The position numbers and the translations under genes are program-made. From the NCBI RefSeq assembly GCF_022557175.1, contig NZ_CP092915.1, positions 2,728,001 to 2,792,000 on the forward strand: a stretch of 64,000 nucleotides of DNA, given 5' to 3'. This document shows positions 17,617 through 26,457 of this stretch, piece after piece. Source of the stretch: Mycolicibacterium sp. YH-1. GTDB taxonomy: Bacteria > Actinomycetota > Actinomycetes > Mycobacteriales > Mycobacteriaceae. How positions within the stretch are numbered: position 1 is the stretch's first letter; every line of letters starts with the position of its first letter. The notes under the pieces were generated by a model that searched no databases, was not told the DNA's origin, and worked only from the letters and a program-made list of their open reading frames with translations.

Positions 17617-19188
17617 TCAGTGGAACACCGAGGCGAACTGGCTTCGCATCTCCCGCTTGAGCAACTTGCCGCTGGGGTTCTTGGGCAGGGCGTGGACGAA
17701 GAGGATCCGCTTGGGCGACTTGTAGCCGGCGAGGTGCTCACGGCAGTGGCCGATGAGGTCGCCCTCGTCGACGGTGGTGCCATCCTTGATCACCACCGCC
17801 GCCACCACGGCTTCCACCCAGACTGGATGCGGCAGACCGAAAACGGCGACCTCCTGGACCGATTCGTGGCGATACAACACCTCCTCGACCTCGCGGCTGG
17901 CCACGTTCTCACCGCCGGTCTTGATCATGTCCTTCTTCCGATCGACGACGTGCAACAACCCGAAATCGTCGTAGTAGCCGAGGTCTCCGGAGTGAAACCA
18001 CCCGCCGCGGAACGCCTCTGCAGTCTTGGCCGCGTCGTCGAGATAGCCCAGCATCAGGTGCGGGCTGCGGTGCGCGATCTCGCCGACGGTGCCCGCGGCC
18101 ACCGGCATATCGCAATCATCGAGGATCGTCGTCTCGACGTTGAGCACCGGTCGGCCCGCCGCGCCCGCGTGCGCCTCCTGGTCGGCAGGTCCTAGTGCGG
18201 ACGCCAACGGTGCGACCTCGGTCTGGCCGTAGAAGTTCCACAGCGACAGGTTGGGCAGCCGTTCGCGGATCTCGTGCAGGATCTCGGTCGGCATGGCGGA
18301 GGCTCCGTAATACCCCTTGCGCAGGCTGGAGAGGTCCACCTGATCGAACACGGGGGAGCGCAGCAGGCTGATCCACACCGTCGGCGGGGCGAAGTAGTTG
18401 GTGACTTCGTAGCGTTCTATGGTGTGCAAGACCGTCTCGGGATCGGGTCGGGGCAGGATGATGCTGGTCGCGCCGAGGTAGAGGTCGGTGGCCAGGAAAT
18501 TATCGAGCTGTGCGCAGTGATACAGCGGCAGCGAGTGAATCTCGACATCGTCGGCGCTCATGGCACCCGCCGTGATGGTGCTGACGTACTGCCACATCAG
18601 GCTGCGGCTGGTGTGCATGACACCCTTCGGCCGCGACTCGGTGCCGCTGGTGTACATCAGTCGCAGCAGCTGATCGTCAGCGATGGCCAGGGTCGGTGCT
18701 GGCGAGGTTGTGTTGAGCCATTGCGTGAAATCAGCCCAGCCGTGCGGTGCCGAGGTGCCCGTCGCGGTGAGCGCGACACGTGCGTCAACCTGTCCGCCGA
18801 GACGCATCGCCTCCTCGGCGACACCGACGAGTTCGGGCTCGACGATGAAACCCCGCGCTCGACAGTGCCCAAGGATGTAGCTGATCTCCTCGGCGGTGAG
18901 CATGAAGTTGATCGGCACCAGCACAACCGCCGCGCGGGCGGTGGCGAACGCGAGCACGGCGTACTGCCAACAGTTGTGCGCCAGTAGCGCCACCCGATCG
19001 CCGGCACCGAAGCCGTTGTCGCTCAATGCGGCCGCGGCGCGGTCGACCAGACTGTCGAACTCGGCGAACGTCATCTCCACGTCGCCGTCGATTATGGCCA
19101 CCTTGTCGGGGTAGCGGCGAGCCGACCGGCGAGGGATATCGCCAAGGGAGTGGTTGCGGGCGCTGGCGACGAGGTCGTCGAGGATCAT
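17617..19188 (-). CDS. Acyl-CoA synthetase (FadD/AMP-binding family)
   Basis: 523 residues. The ATP/AMP loop is LMYTSGTESRPKGVMHTSR near 160, then NFYGQTEVAPL near 300, HSGDLGYYDDFGLLHVVDRK near 385 and the C-terminal catalytic lysine in PKNPSGKLLKREMR. It activates a carboxylate to its CoA thioester via the acyl-adenylate. ATG at 19188 overlaps the acyl-CoA dehydrogenase stop (ATGA), so synthetase and dehydrogenase are made together, as in beta-oxidation of a side chain or ring fragment. Which acid it uses is unknown. Confidence 0.9.
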   Translation of the reverse strand: MILDDLVASARNHSLGDIPRRSARRYPDKVAIIDGDVEMTFAEFDSLVDRAAAALSDNGFGAGDRVALLAHNCWQYAVLAFATARAAVVLVPINFMLTAEEISYILGHCRARGFIVEPELVGVAEEAMRLGGQVDARVALTATGTSAPHGWADFTQWLNTTSPAPTLAIADDQLLRLMYTSGTESRPKGVMHTSRSLMWQYVSTITAGAMSADDVEIHSLPLYHCAQLDNFLATDLYLGATSIILPRPDPETVLHTIERYEVTNYFAPPTVWISLLRSPVFDQVDLSSLRKGYYGASAMPTEILHEIRERLPNLSLWNFYGQTEVAPLASALGPADQEAHAGAAGRPVLNVETTILDDCDMPVAAGTVGEIAHRSPHLMLGYLDDAAKTAEAFRGGWFHSGDLGYYDDFGLLHVVDRKKDMIKTGGENVASREVEEVLYRHESVQEVAVFGLPHPVWVEAVVAAVVIKDGTTVDEGDLIGHCREHLAGYKSPKRILFVHALPKNPSGKLLKREMRSQFASVFH

Positions 19189-20357
19189 GCCGACGGCCCC
19201 GCCTGTGTCGGGTCGAGCGCGAGGTCGCGTCCGATGATCTCGCGCATGATCTCCGAGGTGCCCCCGTACACGCGGGTGACGCGCGCGTCGATGGCGGCGC
19301 GCGCGATGGGGTACTCGCGCATGTATCCGTAGCCGCCGAAGAGCTGCTGGCAGCTGTCGAGCACCCGGAACTCCATCTCGGTGGCCCACAGTTTGGCCTT
19401 CGCGGCGTCGGCTGGGGTCAGCCCGCCAGCGTTGAGTTGCGTGACACAGCGGTCGATGAACGATTCGGCGACGGTGACCTCGGTGGCGACGTCAGCGAGT
19501 GCGAAGCGGGTGTTCTGCAGTGCGCCAATGGGTTTGCCGAACGCGCAGCGTTGGCGAACGTAATCGACGGTCCAGTCCAGCGCAGCGCGTGCCCGGCCCA
19601 GGCTGCCGACCGCGATCTGCATGCGCTCCTGGGCGAGGTTGCGCATCAGGTACTCGAAGCCCCGGCCAACCTCGCCGATCACGTTGGACTTGGGCACGGC
19701 CACGTCGGTGAACGACAGCTCCGACGTGTCCTGGCAGTGCAGGCCCAGTTTGTCGAGATTGCGCCCACGCTCGAAGCCGGGCATGCCGCGCTCGAGCACC
19801 ATAACGGTCAGACCGCGGTGCCGATCGGCCGATGTCCGCACCGCGGTGATGACCAGATCGGCGTTCTGCCCGTTGGTGATGAACGTCTTGGCGCCGTTGA
19901 CGATGAAGTGGTCGCCGGCGTCGACACCGCTCGTGCGGATGGCGGCGACGTCGGAGCCCGCGCCCGGTTCCGTCATGCCGATCGCGGCGATCAGGTTGCC
20001 CCTGACGAACCCCGGCAGCCAGCGCTGCCGCTGGGCGTCGGTCGTGAACTCGAGCAGATACGGCAGGCAGATGTCGTTGTGAACGGCGAAGCTCAGGCCG
20101 ACATTGCCTGCGCCGACCGCCATGAAACGCTCGATCAGGATCTGGTTGTAGCGGAAGTCCTTGACGCCGACGCCGCCGAACTCCTCCGGCGCGGCGAAGC
20201 CGAGCAGTCCGACCGAGCCCGCAGCCGCGAACACCTCGCGGGGCGCGATCCCGGCGTCCTCCCAGGCTTCGATGTGCGGGGCGATCTCCTTGGCGGCGAA
20301 GTCGGCGGCCAACTCACCGAATGCGAGGTGGTCGTCGTCGTAGTGGAGGCGGTGCAT
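19185..20357 (-). CDS. Acyl-CoA dehydrogenase (FadE family)
   Basis: 390 residues, usual family length. FVRGNLIAAIGMTEPGAGSD near 125-145 and FIVNGAKTFITNGQNADLVI near 155 are the FAD/substrate-binding segments; QLFGGYGYMREYPIARAAID and RVYGGTSEIMREIIGRDL form the C-terminal signature. The catalytic Glu is expected in the YGGTSEIM segment. ATG at 20357 is preferred over an upstream start because a TAGCCT -10 box lies 7 nt before it and the island operator 46 nt before it. First gene of the long minus-strand operon; oxidises acyl-CoA at the alpha-beta bond, probably on the FadD product. Confidence 0.9.
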   Translation of the reverse strand: MHRLHYDDDHLAFGELAADFAAKEIAPHIEAWEDAGIAPREVFAAAGSVGLLGFAAPEEFGGVGVKDFRYNQILIERFMAVGAGNVGLSFAVHNDICLPYLLEFTTDAQRQRWLPGFVRGNLIAAIGMTEPGAGSDVAAIRTSGVDAGDHFIVNGAKTFITNGQNADLVITAVRTSADRHRGLTVMVLERGMPGFERGRNLDKLGLHCQDTSELSFTDVAVPKSNVIGEVGRGFEYLMRNLAQERMQIAVGSLGRARAALDWTVDYVRQRCAFGKPIGALQNTRFALADVATEVTVAESFIDRCVTQLNAGGLTPADAAKAKLWATEMEFRVLDSCQQLFGGYGYMREYPIARAAIDARVTRVYGGTSEIMREIIGRDLALDPTQAGPSA

Positions 20358-20364
20358 GCGCCGA

Positions 20365-20370
20365 AGGCTA
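20365..20370 (-). promoter_or_regulatory. Leaderless -10 box of the acyl-CoA dehydrogenase gene
   Basis: TAGCCT on the minus strand, 7 nt before the ATG at 20357. Confidence 0.5.
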
Positions 20371-20402
20371 GGTACCACCGAACGCAGCGGGGCGAACACC
20401 TC

Positions 20403-20413
20403 CCGCTGAGAGG
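20403..20413. promoter_or_regulatory. Island operator site 3 (CCGCTGAGAGG), shared by two divergent genes
   Basis: This single site is 46 nt from the acyl-CoA dehydrogenase start (20357) and 47 nt from the BVMO start (20460). It is the clearest sign that one bound protein could serve both directions. TGTCC flanks it on the minus strand. Confidence 0.6.
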
Positions 20414-20446
20414 ACAACGCAGGACCGGAGCCTCTGGCGCCCTGGA

Positions 20447-20452
20447 GATACT
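20447..20452 (+). promoter_or_regulatory. Leaderless -10 box of BVMO 1
   Basis: GATACT, 7 nt before the ATG at 20460, with no Shine-Dalgarno at the normal distance. Confidence 0.4.
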
Positions 20453-20459
20453 CGTCGTC

Positions 20460-22349
20460 ATGACAACCGATCTCGGCGAACTACGAGAGAACCTCCTGCT
20501 GGCCGACCCGGGTGTACTGGTTGCGGTGCTGGCACAGCTCGCCGGTGACCCATCGGTCGTCGCCAGGTTCGAGGCCAGGATCACCCACGTACCCGATCCG
20601 CCGGAGCGCGCGGGGAGAACCGACCCCGATACCGCCGAGGAACTGGCCGACGCCGTGATTGAGGCGCTCACCGCGCAGCGCCGCACAGGTGCGATGGCCG
20701 CCGACGATCCCGAGTTGTTCACCCGCCTCCTGCCGGTTGCGCTGGGCTCCGACGTCGACGCCGAGCACGTGCCACTCCTGTTGGAGCAGGGGGGATTCGC
20801 CCCGTCGCAGCCCACGCTGTCCCGCGAGGTCCCCATCCCGGACACCGTGAACGTCGCGATCATCGGCGCGGGAATTGCTGGCATCAACGCGGCGCTCGCA
20901 GCCGCGGAGGAGGGAATCAGCTACGAGATCTTCGATCGCAACGACGAGGTCGGTGGCACATGGCTGACGACCACCTACCCCGGCATCGGAGTCGACACCC
21001 CGTCGGCGTACTACTCGCTGTCACGCGAGGTGAACCCCGATTGGAGCAACTACTACCCGCAGGGTGCGGAGTACCAGGCCTATCTGGTGGCCCTGGCCGA
21101 CAAGCACGGGCTGCGCGGGCACACCCGATTCGGCACCGAGGTCGATGCGCTCTGGTGGGACGAGGACCACGACCGTTGGCAGATCCACTCGGTCGGACCC
21201 GACGGTGAACGCGATGTCAGCCATGCCCGCGTGGTCATCACAGCCGCCGGCTACCTGAACCGGCCGCGCTGGCCGGACGTGCCGGGCCGAGACGATTTCG
21301 GCGGCACCAGTGTTCACTCGGCACTATGGGACCCCGCGCTGGACCTCACGGGCAAGCGGGTCGCGATCATCGGGGCCGGCTGTACCGCCGTCCAGATTGT
21401 CGACGCATGCGTCGAGCAGGTCGAACATCTCACGGTGTTTCAGCGGCAACCACATTGGGTGGCTCCCCGGAAGCGACTGACCGACGAGGTTCCCGAGCAT
21501 CGCCGCTATCTCGGTCGCCGTCTGCCGTACTACGCCAACTGGCACAGGCTCAAGTCCTACTGGGGCACCGCGGACAACAACTACCCGATCATCCTGCAGG
21601 ACCCGGAGTGGGCGAAGACGCACCTGTCGATCAACCCGACCAACGACATCCTGCTGCAGATGTGCCTGGAGTACATCGACCACACCTTCGGCGCGGGTAC
21701 CGAACTGGCGAAGAAGGTGACGCCGGACTTCGCTCCCTACGGCAAGCGAATCATCCGCGACCCGGGTGGCTACTACGCGGCGTTGACCCGCACGCACGTC
21801 GACGTAGAGGCCAGCGAGCCGGCCCAGGTCAATGTCAACGGCATCGTCACCGCGGATGGTCGCCAGATCGATCTCGACATCATCGTCTACGCCACCGGCT
21901 ACCACCTGGACTTCCTGTCCACCGTGGACATTCGCGGCCGCGACGGCAGGAGGCTGGCCGACGTGTGGGGCGACAGCCCGAGTGCGTACCGCGGCGGCAC
22001 CGTGCCCGGATTTCCGAACCTCTTCATCACCTCAGCACCGAACTACAGCCCGGGACACGGCGCCGGGGCCAACTTCTCGATGGAGGTGCTGGCCCACTAC
22101 ATCATTGAGTGCCTTCAGTTGATGGCCCTACGAGGAGCCAGCACCATCGAGGTGACCGAGGAGGCCTTCGAGGAGTACGTGGCGGCGATCGACGAGGCGA
22201 TGAGCCGCACCGTGTGGTGTCACACCCCCAACGCGCACACCTACTACCGCTCCGGATCCGGGCGGGTGGTCGTCTCCACCCCATTCCGGCTTGTGGACCT
22301 GTGGCATCAACACCGCGCGCCGGTCGAAGAGGACTTCGTGCTGAAATGA
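20460..22349 (+). CDS. Baeyer-Villiger monooxygenase with long N-terminal extension (HAPMO-like)
   Basis: 629 residues. An extra, mostly helical N-terminal domain of about 125 residues precedes the FAD motif IIGAGIAGINAA (about 135). The type I BVMO fingerprint FGGTSVHSALWD spans residues 280-291, and the NADPH motif IIGAGCTAVQ follows near 303. A similar extension is known in 4-hydroxyacetophenone monooxygenase (HAPMO). Such enzymes insert oxygen beside a ketone to make an ester or lactone. It is coupled to the downstream SDR by a 4-nt overlap. The frame is open far upstream, but ATG 20460 is fixed by the promoter geometry. The ketone substrate is unknown; a steroid or side-chain ketone fits the neighbourhood. 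Confidence 0.87.
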   Translation: MTTDLGELRENLLLADPGVLVAVLAQLAGDPSVVARFEARITHVPDPPERAGRTDPDTAEELADAVIEALTAQRRTGAMAADDPELFTRLLPVALGSDVDAEHVPLLLEQGGFAPSQPTLSREVPIPDTVNVAIIGAGIAGINAALAAAEEGISYEIFDRNDEVGGTWLTTTYPGIGVDTPSAYYSLSREVNPDWSNYYPQGAEYQAYLVALADKHGLRGHTRFGTEVDALWWDEDHDRWQIHSVGPDGERDVSHARVVITAAGYLNRPRWPDVPGRDDFGGTSVHSALWDPALDLTGKRVAIIGAGCTAVQIVDACVEQVEHLTVFQRQPHWVAPRKRLTDEVPEHRRYLGRRLPYYANWHRLKSYWGTADNNYPIILQDPEWAKTHLSINPTNDILLQMCLEYIDHTFGAGTELAKKVTPDFAPYGKRIIRDPGGYYAALTRTHVDVEASEPAQVNVNGIVTADGRQIDLDIIVYATGYHLDFLSTVDIRGRDGRRLADVWGDSPSAYRGGTVPGFPNLFITSAPNYSPGHGAGANFSMEVLAHYIIECLQLMALRGASTIEVTEEAFEEYVAAIDEAMSRTVWCHTPNAHTYYRSGSGRVVVSTPFRLVDLWHQHRAPVEEDFVLK

Positions 22350-23233
22350 CGCAAAAGCTCACCGGTAGAACGGCGTTGGTGACCGGCAGTAGCCGGGGAA
22401 TCGGGCGTGCGATCGCGCAGCGCCTGGCGGCCGAGGGGGCCACCGTGGCGGTGACCGCCCGGTCCCACACACCGTCGGTGTCGAGGCGGGCGGGAATCAG
22501 CTCAGCGCTACCCGGAACGATCGAGGAGACGATCGCCCTCATCGACGGGGCGGGAGGTGCGGCTTTCGGCTTGGCGGCCGACCTGGAGGATCCTGACGAG
22601 CGAGATGAGCTGGTGCAGCGGGTGGTCGACCGGACCGGCCGCATCGACATCCTGGTCAACAACGCCGGATTCGCCGACTACGCCGTCGTTGACGATATGG
22701 CGCTGGAGACGTTCGACCGCACCCTGGAGCACTACATTCGAACGCCGTTCGTCCTGACGAGGGCGGCCGCTGCGTACATGCGCAGTCAGGGTGCAGGCTG
22801 GATCGTGAACATCGGGTCCGTCACCGGCCTGGCGCCGGCGCGGCCCTATCGCGAATACAACAAGAGTTCCGGCGACGTCGTCTACGCGTCGTGCAAGGCG
22901 GCCCTGCACCGCTTCACCCAGGGGATCGCGGCGGAACTCGTCGACGCCAACGTCGCGGTCAACTGTGTCGGTCCTTCGACGGCGATCCGCACACCCGGCG
23001 CGGCATCGCTCATCCCTGACACATTTCCAACCGAACCCGTTGAGTACCTGGCGGAGACGGTACTGGCGATGTGCCACGCGCCCGCCGCGGAACGGACCGG
23101 GCTGGTGGCCTTCAGCCTGCACTATCCGTGGTCGCAACAGCTGCCGGTGCACACCCTGGACGGCGTCTCGGTGCTGCCTCCGCTGGAGCCGCCCGCCACC
23201 GCCAACCCCAACATCCTGCCCGCCGGGGTGTAG
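22346..23233 (+). CDS. Short-chain dehydrogenase/reductase
   Basis: 295 residues. TGSSRGIGRAIAQRL near 13, NNAGFADYAV near 100, Ser in NIGSVTGLAP and an unusual YREYNKSSGDVVYASCKAAL stretch in which YASCK supplies the Tyr-x3-Lys pair. The C-terminal extension is Pro-rich. Its ATG overlaps the BVMO stop by 4 nt, so it probably makes the BVMO's ketone substrate from an alcohol or acts on its product (inference). Confidence 0.83.
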   Translation: MTQKLTGRTALVTGSSRGIGRAIAQRLAAEGATVAVTARSHTPSVSRRAGISSALPGTIEETIALIDGAGGAAFGLAADLEDPDERDELVQRVVDRTGRIDILVNNAGFADYAVVDDMALETFDRTLEHYIRTPFVLTRAAAAYMRSQGAGWIVNIGSVTGLAPARPYREYNKSSGDVVYASCKAALHRFTQGIAAELVDANVAVNCVGPSTAIRTPGAASLIPDTFPTEPVEYLAETVLAMCHAPAAERTGLVAFSLHYPWSQQLPVHTLDGVSVLPPLEPPATANPNILPAGV

Positions 23234-23242
23234 CCGTCTGAC

Positions 23243-23869
23243 TCAGCCCAGCACGGGGGATCGCATCTCGCAGAAGCTGTGGCACACCCGATCCCGGATG
23301 ATGACCTCGGGGCACTCGGGGTCGAACCAGCGGTCGACCACCGCCCAGTGGATCGGATGCATCAGGTACGGACCCATCAGACCGTCGAGATTGGTGAACG
23401 CCTGCTCGAACACGTGCGTCCACGGCGTCGCGCCGACCGGTTCGGTGACACGGCTCAGTTGCCACGCCGTGATGGCAGGCACGTAGCGCGGCATCGACAA
23501 CAGGTCGTGCTCGAACCGCGCCACGATGTCGGCGCTCGTGTGAGGAGACACCCGCAGGAGCAGGCTGCGGTAGACGGTGGCAGAGGTGTCGTTGTTGAGC
23601 GATGCGGTGCCGGAGTAGCCGGCGCCGTTGACGCGCGTGATTCGATGATCCTTGAGAGCCTTCGTGAAATCGCCTGCAACCAAGTGCCATTGGTCCTCAG
23701 TGTCGAACCGAAGATGCACCAGCACATCACCGCCATTGCGTGCGCCCGGCAACGTGGGCTCGATGAGGCGGTGGCGTGCGCCGGTGGCGTCTGCGGCGGC
23801 GCGCACGTGCGCCAGCAAGCCGGCAATGTCATGTTCGGCGACGTCGAGCAGGCGCGTGACGCTAAACAC
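23243..23869 (-). CDS. Dabb-like (dimeric alpha-beta barrel) protein
   Basis: 208 residues. The C-terminal half (FEHDLLSMPRYVPAITAWQL, then THVFEQAFTNLDGLMGPYLM, then HPIHWAVVDRWFDPE) follows the stress-responsive Dabb pattern. The N-terminal half repeats a similar strand-helix plan, so it may be a two-domain barrel. GTG at 23869 overlaps the end of the preceding gene by 8 nt. Members of this fold include small oxygenases, dehydratases and decarboxylases, but here the activity is unknown. Confidence 0.65.
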   Translation of the reverse strand: MFSVTRLLDVAEHDIAGLLAHVRAAADATGARHRLIEPTLPGARNGGDVLVHLRFDTEDQWHLVAGDFTKALKDHRITRVNGAGYSGTASLNNDTSATVYRSLLLRVSPHTSADIVARFEHDLLSMPRYVPAITAWQLSRVTEPVGATPWTHVFEQAFTNLDGLMGPYLMHPIHWAVVDRWFDPECPEVIIRDRVCHSFCEMRSPVLG

Positions 23870-24209
23870 CGCACAGCCCGTCCACGTCGCCGGCGGCAGC
23901 AGCCACGCTACGGGTGCGCTCGAGGACCAGTTCAGCGATACCGTCCCACCACGGTCCGAGGTCGGGATCCGGCCGGCCCCTCCACGTCATCTCCCACCAT
24001 GCCCTGGGGCTGGGCAGCGCCCACGTGATTGTGACCGTGTTGGACCCGTCGTCGAGCCAGATGGGTGGGCTGACCAGGACTTCGCGCAACGTCATGCCGC
24101 GGGCGACCGCACCGGGCACGTACTCGGTCGTATACATGTCGACGAACGCGCGTGCGTAACCCGGTTGGGTGACCACGCGGTCGATGACGAAGACCTCACC
24201 GTCAGCCAT
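23862..24209 (-). CDS. Small ferredoxin-like-fold protein, function unknown
   Basis: 115 residues, no signal peptide. VFVIDRVVTQPGYARAFVDM and WEMTWRGRPDPDLGPWWDGI suggest a single alpha-beta barrel domain of the NIPSNAP/Dabb/ABM superfamily, but I do not recognise it securely. It is the first gene of a two-gene transcript with the Dabb-like protein, from a leaderless promoter (TAGCCT 8 nt before the ATG) with the island operator 46 nt upstream. Confidence 0.65.
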   Translation of the reverse strand: MADGEVFVIDRVVTQPGYARAFVDMYTTEYVPGAVARGMTLREVLVSPPIWLDDGSNTVTITWALPSPRAWWEMTWRGRPDPDLGPWWDGIAELVLERTRSVAAAAGDVDGLCGV

Positions 24210-24217
24210 GAGGCCAA

Positions 24218-24223
24218 AGGCTA
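24218..24223 (-). promoter_or_regulatory. Leaderless -10 box of the 23862-24209 gene
   Basis: TAGCCT on the minus strand, 8 nt before the ATG at 24209. Confidence 0.45.
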
Positions 24224-24254
24224 GAAGTCTTGCGCGCGTGCTGCGGTCGCAGTC

Positions 24255-24265
24255 CCGGACACCGG
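24255..24265. promoter_or_regulatory. Island operator site 4 (CCGGACACCGG), shared by two divergent genes
   Basis: Core of the perfect inverted repeat TCCCGG-ACA-CCGGGA (24253-24267). It is 46 nt from the start at 24209 and 47 nt from ATG 24312, the same geometry as site 3. Confidence 0.6.
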
Positions 24266-24298
24266 GAGACTGCCGTTGACGGATGCCGCTCCCAGGGC

Positions 24299-24304
24299 AA
24301 CGGT
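24299..24304 (+). promoter_or_regulatory. Possible leaderless -10 box of the OYE gene
   Basis: AACGGT, 7 nt before ATG 24312; weak sequence but right place. Confidence 0.3.
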
Positions 24305-24311
24305 GGGCATC

Positions 24312-25526
24312 ATGAGCGTGCCGCAGCTGGACCCGTTCGCTCCCGCCCGACTCGGTCCGGTGACCCTGCGCAACAGGGTCATCAAGGCGGCGACGTCGGA
24401 GGGCCGCTCACCCGATGGCCTGGTGACCGACGATCTGATCGCCTTTCACCGAGCCTTCGCCGAGGGTGGTGTCGGGATGACGACGGTTGCCTACTGCTGT
24501 GTGTCGCCCGAAGGGGCCAGTGCGCCCGGCCAGATTCTGATGAACGCCGCGGCGCTGCCAGGTCTGCGCAGGCTCACCGACTCCGTGCATGCCGCCGGTG
24601 CGGCGATCTCGGCTCAGCTGGGCCATGCGGGGGTCGTGGCGCCCAAGAAGCTGACCGGCGTCACCGCGGTCGCTCCCAGTCGGTTCGTCAACCCGACGTC
24701 GTTCGCCTACTGCCGCGAGATCACCCGAGCCGAGATCGCCACGGTCATCGACCAGTTCGGCGACGCCGCGCAGGTGGCCGTCGAGGCGGGTTTCGACGCC
24801 GTGGAGCTGCACTTCGGTCATCTGTACCTGCCGAGCTCGTTCCTGAGCCCGCTCATCAACCGCCGCAAGGACAGCTATGGCGGGGATATCGACAACCGTT
24901 CGCGTCTCGTCCGCGAGATCGCCCACCGGGTTCGCGATGTCGTCGGCGACCGCATCGCCGTCATCGCCAAGCTCGACATGGATGACGGTCTGCCGGGCAG
25001 CATCTGGATCGCCGAGGCACTGCGCACGGTGCAACTACTCGACGCCGACGCGACGTTGGACGCCATCGAGCTGACCCAGGGCTCTTCGGTGTTCAAGCCG
25101 ATGTACCTGTTCCGCGGGGATGTTCCGGTCAAGGAGTTCGCCGGTGTGATGCCGCCGGCGATGCGTCCAGCGGTGCGGCTGGTCGGCAAGTGGGCCATGG
25201 GTAGCTACCCCTATGAGGATCTCTACATGCTGCCCGCCGCACGCCAGTTCGTGCCCGCCGTGGCCAACACCAAGCTGATCCTGCTCGGCGGCATCACCAA
25301 CCGCGACCACCTCGAAACCGGTATGCGCGAGGGATTCGACTTCATGGCGATGGGCCGGGCGCTACTGCGCGAGCCCAACCTGGTGAACGCGATGAGTGCC
25401 GACGCGAGCGTGCGCAGCCGATGCACCCACAACAACAAGTGCATGGTCACGGTGTTCGGCCGCACCCACTGCGTGCTCGACCCCGAACAGCGCTACGGCC
25501 CGCTAGCCTCCCAGCAGCTCGGCTAA
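24312..25526 (+). CDS. NADH:flavin oxidoreductase of the Old Yellow Enzyme family
   Basis: 404 residues. FAPARLGPVTLRNRVIKAAT at the start, AISAQLGHAGVVAP near 100, then VELHFGHLYLPSSFLSPLIN and DSYGGDIDNRSRLVREI near 175-195 are the FMN/substrate signatures. The end reads RCTHNNKCMVTVFGRTHC, which has only three of the cysteines found in the 4Fe-4S motif of 2,4-dienoyl-CoA reductase types, so a cluster is doubtful. ATG 24312 is preferred over TTG 24276 (which has GGGAG upstream) because the operator spacing fits the ATG and family members begin just before this motif. It may reduce an activated C=C bond in a dienone or enone intermediate. Its end overlaps the convergent esterase by 24 bp. 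Confidence 0.85.
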   Translation: MSVPQLDPFAPARLGPVTLRNRVIKAATSEGRSPDGLVTDDLIAFHRAFAEGGVGMTTVAYCCVSPEGASAPGQILMNAAALPGLRRLTDSVHAAGAAISAQLGHAGVVAPKKLTGVTAVAPSRFVNPTSFAYCREITRAEIATVIDQFGDAAQVAVEAGFDAVELHFGHLYLPSSFLSPLINRRKDSYGGDIDNRSRLVREIAHRVRDVVGDRIAVIAKLDMDDGLPGSIWIAEALRTVQLLDADATLDAIELTQGSSVFKPMYLFRGDVPVKEFAGVMPPAMRPAVRLVGKWAMGSYPYEDLYMLPAARQFVPAVANTKLILLGGITNRDHLETGMREGFDFMAMGRALLREPNLVNAMSADASVRSRCTHNNKCMVTVFGRTHCVLDPEQRYGPLASQQLG

Positions 25527-26426
25527 ACCGCTGCTCGCCTGCCTGCGGGCCGCATGCGCGATGTCGAGCATGGGCATCGTCATGAAACCGTGAATCCCAC
25601 CCTCGAACGGGCATAGCACCGTCGGCACGCCCGCGGTCGACAGGGCATCGGCGTATGCCATGCCCTCATCGCGCAGCGGGTCATGACCGGCCAGCACGAC
25701 GACCGCGGGCGGCAGCCCGATCAGTGAGGCGTTGAGTGGCGAGGCGTAGGGATGCTCCCGGTCGGCGATGTCGGGCACGTATTGGTCCCAGTACCACTGC
25801 AGGGCCGGTCGAGGGTTGTAGTAGCCGCTGCCGAATAGGCGGTACGAGTCGGTGTCGAATTCGGCGGCGATGACCGGGTACAGCAACAGCTGGGCGGCGA
25901 GGTCGGGACCGCCACGGTCACGGGCCATCAATGCGGTTACGGCGGCCAGATTGCCGCCCGCACTGTCACCGCCGACGAGGATCCGTGCCGGGTCACCGCC
26001 CAGCTCGGCGGCATGGTCGGCAACCCACCTGGTGACCGCGTACACGTCCTCGGCGGCAGTTGGCCAGCCGTGCTCGGGAGCCAACCGATAGTCCACCGAA
26101 ATCACCACGGCGGGAGTTAGATTCGCCAAGCTCCGGCACAGGCCATCGTGGCTGTCCACATCGCAGAAGACGAAGCCGCCTCCGTGCGCGTACACCAGGA
26201 CGGGTAGGCCGTCGGCGCCATCGGGACAGTAGACCCGCACGCTGACGGAACCGTCCTTGACGGGCACCCGGTGGTCGCGAACCTCACCCACCGGTTCGGG
26301 TGCGGGGTTCGGCACGAATCGCGACCGGATCGCGGCCCTGGCCTCGGCGCCGGTCATGGTGTGGACCGCGGGGAATCCCGCGTCGAGTGTGTCGATCAGC
26401 GCGGCGATCTGAGGGTCGAGGCTCAT
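25503..26426 (-). CDS. Alpha/beta hydrolase of the HSL family
   Basis: 307 residues. YAHGGGFVFCDVDSHDG near 80 (HGGG oxyanion hole), LVGGDSAGGNLAA near 150 (nucleophile Ser), VLAGHDPLRDEG near 243 (acid) and GGIHGFMTMP near 275 (His). It is a paralogue of the esterase at 15251-16198. It lies 31 bp after the IclR gene on the same strand and is probably co-transcribed with it. It may cleave an ester or lactone released by a BVMO; substrate unproven. Confidence 0.88.
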   Translation of the reverse strand: MSLDPQIAALIDTLDAGFPAVHTMTGAEARAAIRSRFVPNPAPEPVGEVRDHRVPVKDGSVSVRVYCPDGADGLPVLVYAHGGGFVFCDVDSHDGLCRSLANLTPAVVISVDYRLAPEHGWPTAAEDVYAVTRWVADHAAELGGDPARILVGGDSAGGNLAAVTALMARDRGGPDLAAQLLLYPVIAAEFDTDSYRLFGSGYYNPRPALQWYWDQYVPDIADREHPYASPLNASLIGLPPAVVVLAGHDPLRDEGMAYADALSTAGVPTVLCPFEGGIHGFMTMPMLDIAHAARRQASSGLAELLGG

Positions 26427-26457
26427 GCGCGATCTCGCTCCGCTTCTCGCTGGGCGC

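Noticed and set aside
19026..20459. N-terminal extension of the BVMO 1 frame
   Set aside because: It lies opposite the acyl-CoA dehydrogenase and is Arg/Gly-rich. The promoter geometry and family size fit ATG 20460.
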